Assembly (NCBI RefSeq): GCF_050947875.1
Contig: NC_134568.1
Location: 263,914,815-263,978,814, forward strand
Direction: 5' to 3'
Source of the DNA: Dermacentor variabilis
Taxonomy: Eukaryota; Arthropoda; Arachnida; Ixodida; Ixodidae
DNA length: 64,000 bases
Below are positions 37,043-48,262 of this stretch, in pieces. The position numbers and the translations under genes were made by a program. The notes below the pieces were generated by a model. That model ran no database searches. It saw only the letters and a program-made list of their open reading frames with translations, and was not told the origin of the DNA. Positions within the stretch are counted from its first letter, which is position 1. Each line of letters starts with the position of its first letter.

Positions 37043-37599
37043 AGGGCCCCTCACCAGGCCACATAGAAAATTTTGGTTATGCAGTTGAACTCCTCAATAA
37101 TGAAAGCCCTCAAGAATGAAATTCTCGCGGCAGCGAAGAAATCCGGTGGCTCCGGCGAACGCCCCTAGAGTTCAATGCATTTGCACCCTCTCTACAGCAA
37201 AGAGTTTTTAAGAAGCAGTCCCGCATTAACGGAAGTTTGAGGTTGTGATCTGCGACATTTGTTAGGCACATGAGCCAGTTGGGAACCCAGAAGTATGAAA
37301 ATTGCAGCAGCACAATAATGACTCATCTGACAAGTCGGGCACATAAGTTTCTGACAAGCATCGGCGCGGCCATTGCTGTTTACATTCAATTGGATGATGA
37401 TGATGATAGCAGTGTACGTGTGCTTTTTTTTTTTCGGTCACTGAAAATGGCATTTTGCTAGCCCATCTGTTGGCCACTAAGTGGGTGCGTGACGTTTCAT
37501 GTGACGACACCGCTGGCCGCACGCTGCCACACTATCTTGCCGTTCGCCGTGTGAATGCTGAGTTTGCCTGCGCCTTGCTTACGGCCTAGTTTTGTTTGG

Positions 37600-40026
37600 C
37601 CTGGTCACCAAGATGCCGCCTCTCAAAAGCGCAAGTTTTTGATGCTTCAGGAGAAGTCCGTGATCATCGCCGAAGCTGCAAAAGGCGGAAAGAAGTCGGA
37701 TGTTGTGGAGGAGTTCAGTATCTCGTGCAGCTCACTTTCTACGATTCTGAAATACAAGAACAGCATCATGGCACCACTTCAGAATGGCGCCCACACCTAG
37801 CACAGGACGGCGGCAGTGCCGGCCTACGAAGACGGCGACAAAGCTGTCTTCCAGTGGTTCCTCGGCAAGAGAGCGAACAAGGTGCCTTTGTCTGGATGCC
37901 TTCTATAGCAGAAGGCTATTGACTTAGCATGCATTTTGGGGCACAGCAACTTTAAGGCGAGTGCCAGATGTCTAAGCCGATCCAAAACGCAGCACTGCAT
38001 AGTTGCCAAGGTGTTGTCAGGGCAGTCGGCGAACGTCGACGCTAAAGCAGCATCATCCTGGATGCAGGAAAGTTTCGAAAACATACTTTTATAACGAAAA
38101 CATACGAAGTTTATAATGCGGATGAAACTGGGTTTTTCTGCCGAATGTAGCCATCGAAAATGCTTGACTTGAGGTGTCAAAAATGTCATGGCGGCAAGCT
38201 AAGCAAAAAGCGGGTGACTATTCTTTTGTGCTCTAATATAATGGCTCCGACAACGTCGCCTCCACGTGATCGGCTGGAGCAAGAAGCCACAGTGCTTTAA
38301 AGGTAACCAAAGGCTGCCAGTCAAATTCATTGCCAACTAGAAAGCTTGGATGAGGCACTCGACATTCTCCAGCTCGCTGGAAGCCTTTGATGTGGGTATG
38401 AGGAAGCAGAGCAGATCCGTCCGCCTTTTTTTAGATAACTGCAGTACTCACCATACCGAAGACGTCCTGACGAGTGTCCGCTTGATCTCTCCTCCCCCCC
38501 CCCCTCCGAACTGCACAACTGTTATCAAACCTGTGGACCAAGGGGTTACCGTATTTACTCGCATAATGATCACACTTTTTTGTCAGAAAAATTGACGCAA
38601 AATCAGGGGTGCGATCATTACGAAGGTTACATTTCCCGCGAAAAGAAAAAAAAATTTTTCGGCCCGCGTTTGCTGCAGGACACCAAAACAAGGATGGCGG
38701 CCGGCGGAGCAAGCCTAACGCACCGAACATGATTTTTTTTTCTTCTCGTGAGTGCATTACGTGCATTTAAACAGTTTCTTCCGTATCACTAATGAATAAT
38801 ATTGTTAGTATCGGCAAGTTTGCGGCAATAACTTAGCCGCGTCCACTTTGAGGGGACAGAAACAGATGGGCGCGCTTAGCTGCCAGTGACATAGAAACAC
38901 ATGGCCGGCATGCTGCAGAAACTGCGGCATCTGTCTTGACTACTATCCTAATACGGCATGTTTCCGCTAAGGCTGGGTGAATATCTTAGCTGTGTTACAA
39001 GCGTCGGCGTATGAATAGGGTACACTTTCTGTGTATCAGTCTAAACGTGGCTACTATCGTTGCCGCTCGCGATTTGTTGCGTGCCCACTAGTGCAGATAA
39101 GAAGAATCGAAAGGCGCCTTTTTTGTTGTTGTTGACCACAACCATTATAAAGCCTACACATAATAAAGGCAAGTTTGGTTGCAGCTTTATTTTAGTCATG
39201 GAAATGCAGAAAGTGATGAAAGTAATGAAATGAGGTATCTACTTAAGAATGTTTTGTGCGTGGAGACCGCTTGGTTTGTCTTGTCGTTCGCGTAGCATTT
39301 GACAGATCGTAAGCGCGATCAATATTAGCTAGACTTGGCACACGACATATCGCTGCGGCAAGTTCGGGGTGCGATCATTACGCGAGTGCGATCATTATGC
39401 GAGTAAATACGGTATTAAAAAGCATCAAGTCAGTGCACCAAGGGAGACTCATCCGGCAAATCAAAACGAAGCAACACACAGAAATTGATCTTTTCATGGC
39501 GCTGGAGATGCTTGCCAGGGTGTGACCTGTTACTTTGGCCGGCCTTGTCCAGAACTGCTTCAGGCACGCCGGTTTCGCGGCTGGTCCCCATGCCTTGCCA
39601 GAGCCAGAATCGAGCGGTTCTTCAGGTAGTGACAATCTGCAGCCACTAACTCAAGCATTGGACGCGTTTTGCTGTGTGCATTGAACAGTGCCAGACGCTG
39701 CCGAACTGGATGACTTTTTGTGTGCGGACGTCGACTTGATTGTGCACGCGGAGTTCAGCGGCAACAATATTATCGACGGTGTGCGCAAAGAACATGAGGA
39801 AAGTGACGACGAGGATGGCGAAAAGCAAACACAAGAAAGGCTATCAAGCTCGCGTAATGTGCTTGATGCTTTGGACGTTATCCCAACTTTCCTAGGCATC
39901 CACAATGACAACAAAGCTATGCATAGCTTATGCATAGCTTGCGAGGCCCAAGTTGTGAAGCTCCTGCACAGCAAGGTGAAGCAGAGCAAAACAAGCAACT
40001 TTTTTTCATCAAAATTTGGTTCTTAA
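37600..40026 (+). pseudogene. Tigger-like transposase, broken
   Basis: Reading across frames gives an N-terminal CENP-B/Psq-like helix-turn-helix (VVEEFSISCSSLSTILKYKN), a second HTH-like part, then the DDE domain with LFLDNCSTHHT (second catalytic Asp with N) and KPVDQGV before the insertion. After the insertion LDAFCCVH, an acidic tail (EESDDEDGEKQ) and a stop at 40,024-26 follow. Many stops and shifts are present (for example after NGAHT). The transposase family is recognised from these motifs; it cannot be active. Confidence 0.85.
38549..39412 (+). mobile_element. Family A element copy 2, inside the transposase
   Basis: Starts CCGTATTTACTCGCATAATG, ends ATCATTATGCGAGTAAATACGG, exact TA on both sides (38,547-48; 39,413-14). 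Removing it and one TA would rejoin the KPVDQGV motif of the Tigger-like transposase with its next residues in frame, which proves the insertion point. It is 864 bp and in the same orientation as copy 1. Confidence 0.93.
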
Positions 40027-40901
40027 AAGTAATAGGCAAGCTTATTTGTCAGTTTTTGCGACAGCAAAATTCTTGTGAGAACGAAATGAATTTCGTACCC
40101 CGGCGGCTTCATTATTGCGGGGTTCGACTACACGCTGGAAGTTGTTACATGCCCTCTAGGGAGTGTACTGGCACAATAATTTTTCAAATTAGTTCGTTAA
40201 TAACTGAGATAGAAATATTTCAGTGCCACGAACCCATGATTTCAGAAGGCGCGTATCACCACCAACACAGGCACTCTCTCCAGTTGCCCCTGTCAAGTCA
40301 CTGCTAGTGAAATTTCTTCCCTACGTTCTTCCATACTGGTGCTGGAGGATTGCGGGACGCACACGTCACGGGCCCCACCTTTTTTTTTTTTTCTTTCTCG
40401 CTTTCTTGCTCTGCGGTGCACTTCCACTGAAGGCCTCGTGCTCGAGCTGTTGCATTTGCCTTGTTTCACGCAGCGCACGATTTTGCGTGCTGTGCACAAG
40501 AACACCTGACTAGCGATATAATTCAGTGCTACAAGAACACTGAGGCAGAGGCAGGCGGATCACAAAGCGTGATCGCGTGCTGGAACATGGCAGAAAGTGA
40601 CATAGTTTTGCTGTACGACAAGCAGACGAAACGGAAGTACATCTCTCTTGTTATGGTACGAAGTAAAATGAAAACGCACTGACGTTCGGTTTGTAGGTTT
40701 TATTATTAAAGCTCAGCTCTTAGGCGCCTGTTCCTGCAGCAAGTGTCGGCATGGGCAGGAGCGGCGATGGTATAACCGAGTGAACGAGCACGGCGAAAGA
40801 TGGAAAGCGAATGCGAAGCGCAGTGGGGGGATGAAAGATGCAAGGAGGAAAGCAGAGAAGAGAGTGCAGCGGAATCATGTGGTGGAAAGCGGAGGAAGGT
40901 A

Positions 40902-41831
40902 CCGTATTTACTTGCATAATGATTGCACTCGCGTAATGATCGCCCCCCTGAATTTTGTCGTCAAAATCAGGTTTTTTTCTTTCCCGTGTAATGATTGCAA
41001 CCTGAACTTGCTGCAGCGATATGTCGTGTGCCAAGTCTAGCTAATGATGATCACGCTTACCATCTGTCAAATGCTGTCGAATGCTACTCGAACGACTCTT
41101 CAAGACAAATCAAGCAGTCTGCACGCACCAGACATTCTTAAGCAGATGCCCCATTTCATTCCTTTGATCACTTTCCGCACTTCCATGACAAAAAAAAACA
41201 AAAAGCTCCAGCCAAACTTGCCTTTATTATGTGTAGGCTTTATAATGGTTGTAGTCAACAACAACAAAAAAGACGCCTTTCGATTCTTCTCGTCTGCACT
41301 CGTGGGCACGCAACAAATCGCGAGCGGCAACGATAGTAGCCACGTTTAGACTGATACATTAAAAGTGTGCCCTATTCATACGCCGATACTTCTAATACAG
41401 CTTAGATATTCACCCACCCTTAGCGGAAACGTGCCGTATTAGGATAGTAGTGAAGACAAATGCAGCAGTTTCCCATACCCGCCATGTGTTTCTATGTCAC
41501 TGGCAGCTAAGCACGCCCATCTCTGTTTCTGTCCCCACAAAGTGGACATGGCTGCGTTAGTGCCACAGACATGCCAATATTAACGATATTATTCATTACT
41601 GATATGGAAGAAACTGTTTCAATGCGTGTAAATGTACTCCCGAAAAGAAAAAATATTGCGTTCGGCACATTCGGCTTGCTCCACCGGCAGCTGCCTGTTT
41701 GTTGACCTGTTGTCGTCCCACACCAAATGCCAGAGGAAAAAAAACTTTCTTTTCGCAGGAAATTTAACCTGCATAATGATTCGCCCCTGAATTTGCGGCA
41801 ATTTATGCGATCATTATGCGAGTAGATACGG
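40902..41831 (-). mobile_element. Family A element copy 3, reversed
   Basis: CCGTATTTACTTGCATAATG at the left and ATTATGCGAGTAGATACGG at the right, TA both sides (40,900-01; 41,832-33). It is 930 bp. The interior is the reverse complement of copies 1 and 2 (for example gacgactcttcaagac region versus 4,505-4,525). Confidence 0.9.
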
Positions 41832-42336
41832 TATGATGAAAGCGTGAGAAGCGTAGTATGGCGACAATGGCTACGAGATGATGCTAGAGTGGCACGCATC
41901 GTCTGGGAGGTCTGTCGGCAGCGACTGCAAATCGTGCTTACATGTCACCCACGTGCTGGCTCTTGCACTCTCCAGATTAGCGAGGCCCATCATGCCACAC
42001 TTAGCTCAATTTGCAACATGCCACATGAGACAAATTGTCCGCGCCAGCCAGTATATCGGGAAATGAAAACACATATAGAGCTGCACTCAAATTTTGCATT
42101 GGGGAGTATCGTAATTGTCGGTGAAGCTTTTTCTAAACTTTAATTCAACTATTGAAGCAGTAGATGTAAGAAAAAACTGATGTTGCCTTGAATAATTCTC
42201 AAAGTCGCATGTCACTGTGAGTGATGTCACAGCACTCCCATGTATGTAGGCGCACTTGTATGATATACGTCGACTCTATGGCTGGGAGCGCGGCACTCGC
42301 GAGGAGAAGGGCAAACAATGTTTGGTTAGGAATTTA

Positions 42337-43342
42337 TCATATTTACTCAAATCTAATGTGCACCTTTTTCCCCGATATTATAGGTCCGAAAATTGCGTGT
42401 GCGTAAGAATCGAGTACGACGCTAAATCTGCATCGCCAAATCGCCATCGGCATTTCAGAATGTCCCTCTCGTACGTGCTTCAAGCCATCTTCGAGCTTAG
42501 CTGCCATAGCTTCCTCCATGTGCTGGTCTTCATGTTTCCTGCGTTTGCTCTACCAGCATGGAAGTGCCAACTGCAAAGACACGTCTAGTTCATCATGATG
42601 CCACAATGAAAGGGAGAGTGATCACATGTGCGGAGACGGGACGGAAATCGGGCTGCATCATGGGCATTCGGAGTTCCCACTACTTGCGTGCTGGACTGGC
42701 GCAAACAGAAGAAGAAGCTTTCCACTCCGGCAGCAGTTGCATATGGCGTGGTTGCACGCGGCACCCATATTAAAAGCGATCTGCGATGGGGACAGAGTTT
42801 ATGCTATGGTCTATGCGTCTAGGTGCGCCGCGCTGTGTTCTCGTTGCTTAGTTCGCGTTGAAGCGAGAGGCAGCACAAAGGTCGATTCGCTTGCTCGTGC
42901 TACTGCAATTCGTCACTCCAGCGTTTTGGTAGTGAGTTTCCGCAGTCATCGAGTGAAACATGTTCGTGTTTGTTTGTGCGCGCCTGACGCCATGCTTCTC
43001 AATTTAATTAGTAAGTGAATGTTTACAAGATTAAATGGCCGTTAAAAGTACTATCCTTACTTCATATAGCTGTCTGCCAATTTGCTATTGCAATTGATGC
43101 TTCGTGTTTCGGGTGAAACTGCGAATTTTTTTATCCTTTGCAACTTTAGTGCATTGGGAGTAAACTTTGTTTTTTCAGATGAAAGTTGTATTTCTGTATG
43201 AAATAATAAGGTGCGCATTACCGTAAAGGACTCTTTTTTTTAGGTCACGGCAAACATGCACATTACAATAGAGGGTGTTTTTGGGCCACGTAAAACAGGT
43301 GTGCGTTACAATCGAGGGTGCGTTAGAATCGAGTAAATATGG
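42337..43342 (+). mobile_element. Family B element copy 2
   Basis: Starts TCATATTTACTCAAATCTAA with tgtgcacc, ends gcgttagaatcgagtaaatatgg, TA flanks (42,335-36; 43,343-44). It is 1,006 bp, longer than copy 1. It sits at a point where the uninterrupted TTAA element at 44,894 reads straight through. Confidence 0.88.
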
Positions 43343-43974
43343 TAAGCTCTTTCCACAATCTGTAGTGATGTAATACTTAGCTGACATGGTTGTTAGCACA
43401 CATTGCATGCACTGTGCTTGTCCGCTCAAAATTGCCAGACCTGGTGAGGGGTCCTTTATGCACTGTTGTTAGAAGACAAATTCCATTAAACTTTTATATT
43501 AAGTTATACGCTATATGAAACTCACGGGCATTTTTTTGTTACTTTGATATAAATGGACCTGGCTGCAATAGTTCTCTGCAATTTGTCAAGTAACAAACAT
43601 TGATATTTGTGTGCAATTCTAAACTTTTGGGAAACACTGCTTAGAGAAACTCGCCATAAGAGTAATTTTCCCCCACATTGTCTACTTCTAAGCTCCTTTT
43701 CTGCATTGTTGACAAAACGTTCTTAACAAGTAGAAATGGCACATATATTGTAAATTTTTCTGTAGCAAAGTGTGTTCATTATTTGGTGACGCTGTTTTTT
43801 GACCATTCTATGTGTATGAATTGCCCAGGTTTTTAGGTTAACTAGTGCTGAATTGATGAGGTTTCAATGCAATATCGACGGGCTTGTATGAGGCATCCAG
43901 AGGAGCGCCTCTTCTTTGCTTAACTTCCAAAAAAGAGTGGCTGAAGCGAACTGTGTGCTGCTCTTGCCTTGCAG

Positions 43975-44176
43975 AGAGTGGTTTCTGCACAGATGCCAGC
44001 ACCGCTGGGGACTGCAGTGCAGATGCATCATTGCTGATGACACGAAGGCACCGTAAAGCAGAACGCAGTGATTCATTGCTGTCCAATGATTCTCTTGCTA
44101 CACATTCAGAAGAAGGATCCCACTGTGGAGAAGAGGTCGCCTCCTCACTGCACACCCAGGGCTTTTCACTGCATGA
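43975..44176 (+). CDS. PLEKHG4: RhoGEF exon N: Ser/Asp-rich, possibly optional exon
   Basis: Acceptor ccttgcag ending 43974, donor gtaaga at 44177, 202 nt, phase 1 in and phase 2 out. It encodes ESGFCTDASTAGDCSADASL and SDSLLSNDSLATHSEEGSH, again disordered and acidic. Because 202 is not a multiple of three, including it changes the frame of the last exon, which then stops after two codons. Skipping it leaves a 22-codon tail. It follows a ~8-kb intron built mainly of nested transposons. Confidence 0.68.
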
Positions 44177-44893
44177 GTAAGAAATTATTATTACCATTGT
44201 TTTGCACCATTTAGCTGTGTAGTTTAACCTAGTTTGACGAAACCTATGACATAATGAACATATTAAATTTGCTGATCTTAGTTCCATTGAAAACCTTGTA
44301 CTTTTTTCCCACTGTTTTGTTGTATCGTGAAAATCTGCATCAAAGTTTTCTTTTTCTAAATTTGACATGCATAATCTCTGTTGCATGTTATAGTCTGGTA
44401 TTAAAACTTTCCAAATTATTTCATGCACTTCACGATTTCAGTTTTGAAGTGTGGTGCAAAGCAGCAGGCACCTATAGCCATTGTCATCAGGTGCTACAAC
44501 GGAAGTGGATATCCACTTATGTCTGTACCTGCTGTGTCAAAACATTTGCCAAGGCCTGCGTACCATTACTACCCCAGTGATCACGCTGACCATCATCCAA
44601 TTTCAGCGTTGTCAAGCTGCTCAATGTTAGCTCCACAGAGGCAGCAAGCATAGAGTGATTTAGAGTGCCGAAACTACCACAGCGCTACAGTTCTTCTAGG
44701 GCTGGCAACAGCAAAAAAAAGTTATTTTCATGTGCAGCGAGAAGAGACAACCACAAAGTGGCCTTTTAGGTCGGCAAAAAAGAAATACCTTTTTGTGTGC
44801 TGGGAACAGACGGAAGCTCATGAAGTCTCTGTGGTCCCAAGAAAACAGCTTCTCAAAAAATTGAGGAAGACTTTGCAGCCTGTGCCTGTTTAA

Positions 44894-45818
44894 GGGGCCC
44901 CTCACCAGGCCACATAGCAAATTTCGGTTTTACGCTTTAACTTGTTATGTTCTGCTTTAACTTGAAGAGTTCTGCCGCAATAATTATTCAAATTGGTTCA
45001 TTAATAGCCGAGATAGAAATATTTCAGTGCCGCGAAACCATGATTTCAGGAGGCGAGCGCCATTGCCAAGAGAGACACTCTCTCCACTTTCCCCCGTCTA
45101 GCCTCCGCAAGTAAAATTTCTTCCCTTCATTTCTCACATACCAGAGCTCGAGGATCGTCCGACGCATACGTCATGAGCCCCGCTATCATTTTTTCCTTAC
45201 TTTTTTTGCTGCGCGGCATGCTTTCGCTGACTCCATCGCACACGAGTTGTTACGTTTGTCTCGTTTTGTGCAGCGCGCAAGAACACCTGAGTAGCCGTAC
45301 ATGTCAGTGCTACACGAATACTGAGGCAGACACAAGCGGATCACAGAGCATGATCGCGTGCTGGAACATGGTAGAAAAGGACATAATTTCATTGTCTGCG
45401 CGTGTGACTGCACGACGCGGGAGCAAGCAGACGAAATGAAAGTGGATCTCTCTTGCTACAGTGCGAAGTAAAACAAAAATGCACAGGCATTCGGTTTGTG
45501 TGTTTTATTATTTCTCTAAACTCTAATTTGGCTATTGAAGCAACAGATTACACAAAGAACAGACATTGCCTTGAATAATTCTTGAAATGACATGCGACTA
45601 TGAGTGACATCACAACACTGACAGGTACGTAGGAGCACTTGTGCGATATATCTTACTCTGTGGCTGGGAGCGTGACGCCCATGAGAAGTACAAACGGCAT
45701 TCGGTTTGGAGTTCCAGCTCTTTCCACGACGTGTAGTGATGTAATAGTTAGCATACACAATCGTTAACGTGCATTGTATGTACGGCACTTGTCAGCTCAA
45801 AATGGCCAGAAGGGCCCT
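44894..45818 (+). mobile_element. TTAA-type element AGGGCCCCTCACCAGG, copy B, uninterrupted
   Basis: TTAA on both sides (44,890-93; 45,819-22). Starts GGGGCCCCTCACCAGGCCAC and ends, reversed, AGGGCCCTTCTGGCC. It is 925 bp and non-coding. It serves as the empty reference for decoding the nested copy A, and lies in the intron between exons N and O. Confidence 0.87.
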
Positions 45819-46370
45819 TTAAAGCAGCAATTCTCTCTGCATCTTGCAATGCATACATGTCATCCTACGACAGCAAAATGCGATAGAGATCGCTGTTGAG
45901 AAAGAGTAGTGTTTGTAATGATATAGAAATTACATCCTGTAGGTGGACACTGGCTATATGCTATATATAGCCAGAATGCTATATTTTTTAAAATTAATAT
46001 TAGTAAGTGAAATGTAGTGTTTTCACTGGTTTATACAGCAGAAATTTACAGTGCCTGAGTTTAACTTCTAATATTATTGGAATTGTATAAGAATTTGATG
46101 GTATTGTTCAGAACATTCTGGTTCTTCAGAGTGTAGCATCTAACATGTATATTCACTTTTAATTTTTTTCTCCGCTTTTTGCGACAGCCGGTGCTTAGGA
46201 AAGGGCAGCCAAGGGGCTCTAAATCCTGCACCTTGAACATAGATTGTGGCTTGCCTCATTTTCTAAAGTTTGTGTGCGGAGAAATTTAATCCATAATGGT
46301 TCCTGAATTAAAAGGAAATTTATTGGAATGTGTGCCATGACTTATTCTGTCCTTATTTGTCATCTTGCAG

Positions 46371-46441
46371 CACTTGACTACTGCAACAGCGACAGCAAGA
46401 GGAGCAGTTTTGAAAATGCTGAATTGCAGACCACACGATGA
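46371..46441 (+). CDS. PLEKHG4: RhoGEF last coding exon O, two possible frames
   Basis: Acceptor catcttgcag ends at 46370. If exon M is joined directly, the frame runs ALDYCNSDSKRSSFENAEL and on to TGA at 46439-46441. If exon N is included, the frame gives Asp-Thr and then TGA at 46375-46377. Either way the coding region ends here and the rest is 3' UTR. Which form is used cannot be decided from sequence. Confidence 0.6.
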
Positions 46442-47937
46442 TGCTTGTGTCTTTATTATTTTATTTTTGTCAAGTAACTTATTTCAACTGTAAAATGGGG
46501 CAAGCAATCGTGTGAAAAAATCAAAAAAATGAAATATGGTGGAGTAGAGCACCACTGTAACAACCAGCAAACCTCAGGGTCCTTCTTGTCTTGTATTACT
46601 ACTACCATTATTCGTGTTGAGTATTTTTTTTTATCACTTAGTGAGGGTTCATGTTATTTTTTTCTTTTTTTTTTCCTTAGTCCAATTTCATGCTGCCACG
46701 TCACCTGAACAGGAAGACATGAGCTTACATTGTACAATGTGCCATAGGAGTTGTGAAACTGGGTCTTCCTCCTCCTTAGCCCTCACACTCTGTAAAATTT
46801 ACCTGAGATGTCACAAAAGCCCCCCCCTGACAGGAGCAGGTGCAAAATTTTCAGTTGTGTGCCGCACTGTAAGTTCTTTGGAAATGGGGGCAGTGGGCGA
46901 TGCTGGCCAATGCTTGATGCCAGTGTGTGTGCTCTCTGGATTGAGCAGGCCTTCCAACAAGCTGTCCGCTACGGGGGTTGTCTTGAAAGATTGCGCCAGC
47001 GCTATCAACTGGGTGACCTGAGTGTGGAAATGAAAGAGTTGTCTTTTCTTCCTCTTTATTTCTTCCCTTCTGGTTTCATTTTGCTTTCTTTTTTTTTATC
47101 TACTTGGCACCATTTTCTTCATCTGCATTTCATGGCAACATTGTCTGTGGTTCCCCTGCTGTTTGCACAAGTTTGCCTATATTCAAGACTGCCAGGAAAA
47201 GGAAAGAAAAAAAGAATGCTGTGGAACAAATTGAATTGGGCTTGTTTGTTTTCTCAGTTCTGTTCAATGCTCAGTTGTTTCTGGAAGTTTCCCTCTTCCT
47301 GCGTGTTCCTTTTTTCCCATTTCCCTTGCCTGGTGCTCCTTATGGAAGCACCTGTGTGTGTGTGTGTTACGTGTGCATGTGTGTGCATGCAAGTTGAGTG
47401 TGCGACATGTAACATGCTGTTGCATTCAAGGGTGAATGTACTAGCATGGTTACGACGATACCTCTTATATTCCTATTATTATGTTTATTATTGTGGTTGC
47501 TTAGTTAAGCCTGATATTATTACAGCTGTCATGTTATTTAATTGCATAGAGGAGCAGTGCAGTTAGTTGGGAGTGTGCTAATCTTGTGAGATATCCTTAG
47601 AATGTTCCACTGTTTCAGATCTATCAAGTGATAAGCATGCTGAGAATTGTAAAATAGGGGATACTTCTAGCAGTAGAAAAACACTTATATTAGGAGCAGG
47701 CTGAAAAACTGCTGCTTCAAGCATTTGCTGTTCCCTTAGACTTGTACATAATTTGATTGTAAATGTCACAAATTCCAAATTTTCTTAATTGTTTCTTCTG
47801 GTCACTTATTCACTTGTGCCATTTTTGATTTAACTCTGTTATGAACCTTACTGGACCTGTGTTGTGATGCCGTGTTTTCTTTTGTAAATCTTAACACAGT
47901 CGTTCTGTGTACCTATTTCCGGTTTGTATAAAATAAA
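46442..47937 (+). other. Probable 3' UTR of the RhoGEF gene
   Basis: AT-rich, non-repetitive DNA following the last stop codon, ending at a canonical AATAAA (47,932-47,937). It has a GT-rich run near 47,357-47,395. A 252-codon open frame (46,808-47,566) lies in it but has no recognisable domain and drifts into hydrophobic T-rich translation. Confidence 0.5.
47932..47937 (+). terminator. Polyadenylation signal AATAAA
   Basis: AATAAA in the context gtataaaataaatgtt, about 1.5 kb after the last RhoGEF stop codon and followed by a T/GT-rich stretch (gtgagtcgtgttgccgtgtg) typical of a downstream element. It is the best candidate 3' end for the gene. Confidence 0.55.
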
Positions 47938-48154
47938 TGTTTTGCCTAATACTTAGTGAGTCGTGTTGCCGTGTGTCATTTTGTCAAAAGATTATAGCAC
48001 AGACTTTTAGATACACTCAACTGGCTGCGGAAAAGATAAAAAGAATTGTACCCAACTTGACCCTCTGTTGATGGCACATATAAGTACCTCAAACAAATAT
48101 TCGCTTCCTATCTAAAAACGCAAAATGCATACAGAATAAGGATAAAAAAAAGAA

Positions 48155-48262
48155 AAAAAAACAGATTTTGCGGAAGCCTATTGGCAGAAAAATGGAAATG
48201 AACTTCACCCCAAGTCACCTTTAGCTTCGTTTCGAATTTCTGCAGGCAGCTCTAGTCGTATG
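48155..48262 (-). CDS. Possible short coding tail on minus strand (uncertain)
   Basis: The minus strand from 48,262 reads MVHIRLELPAEIRNEAKGDL and stops, a coding-looking composition. A second minus frame at 48,277-48,459 ends ...AHMSKQVK. Either could be a 3' exon of the THAP gene whose first exon is at 51,323, but no clean acceptor connects them. I do not recognise a domain. Confidence 0.2.

Larger units (their letters stand above)
37080..40128 (+). mobile_element. Tigger/pogo-like DNA transposon
   Basis: About 3.05 kb. The ends are inverted: CAGTTGAACTCCTCAATAAT with gaaattctcg; and, reversed, tcgaaccccgcaataatgaa with gaaattcattt. TA lies at 37,078-79 and 40,129-30. The interior encodes a broken transposase (separate entry). 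It is inserted in the TTAA element and is itself interrupted at 38,547. Confidence 0.85.
37043..43455 (+). mobile_element. TTAA-type element AGGGCCCCTCACCAGG, copy A, heavily interrupted
   Basis: Left end AGGGCCCCTCACCAGGCCAC after TTAA (37,039-42); right end reversed AGGACCCCTCACCAGG, flanked by TTAT. Only about 1-2 kb is the original element; the rest is later insertions: Tigger-like 37,080-40,128, family A 40,902-41,831 and family B 42,337-43,342. Parts 40,129-40,710, 42,130-42,336 and 43,343-43,455 align with the uninterrupted copy at 44,894-45,818. The segment ~40,713-42,130 has no counterpart in that copy. Confidence 0.82.
2053..47937 (+). other. PLEKHG4: PLEKHG4/puratrophin-1-like RhoGEF gene, 3' part (gene span)
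   Basis: This is a multi-exon gene whose product should activate Rho-family GTPases by GDP/GTP exchange through a DH-PH module, acting on the actin cytoskeleton. Fifteen exons chain with consistent phases. Including the exon at 43,975 the window encodes 849 residues plus stop; skipping it gives 803. The order is spectrin-like segment, linker, DH, PH, then a segment containing AEMSSMGIGNK, a hallmark of the PLEKHG4/Solo/quattro family rather than Trio or Kalirin. Those proteins usually carry an N-terminal CRAL-TRIO region, which would lie upstream of the window. Introns reach about 8 kb and are filled with transposons. The gene family is seen from sequence; the Rho target is inferred from the family. 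Confidence 0.88.

Noticed and set aside
43838..44428. 196-codon minus-strand frame
   Set aside because: Antisense shadow of exon N, whose splice sites and phase fit the RhoGEF.
46808..47566. 252-codon open frame on the + strand
   Set aside because: It lies in the probable 3' UTR, has no domain, and its second half is a hydrophobic low-complexity translation of T-rich DNA. There is no acceptor in a matching frame.
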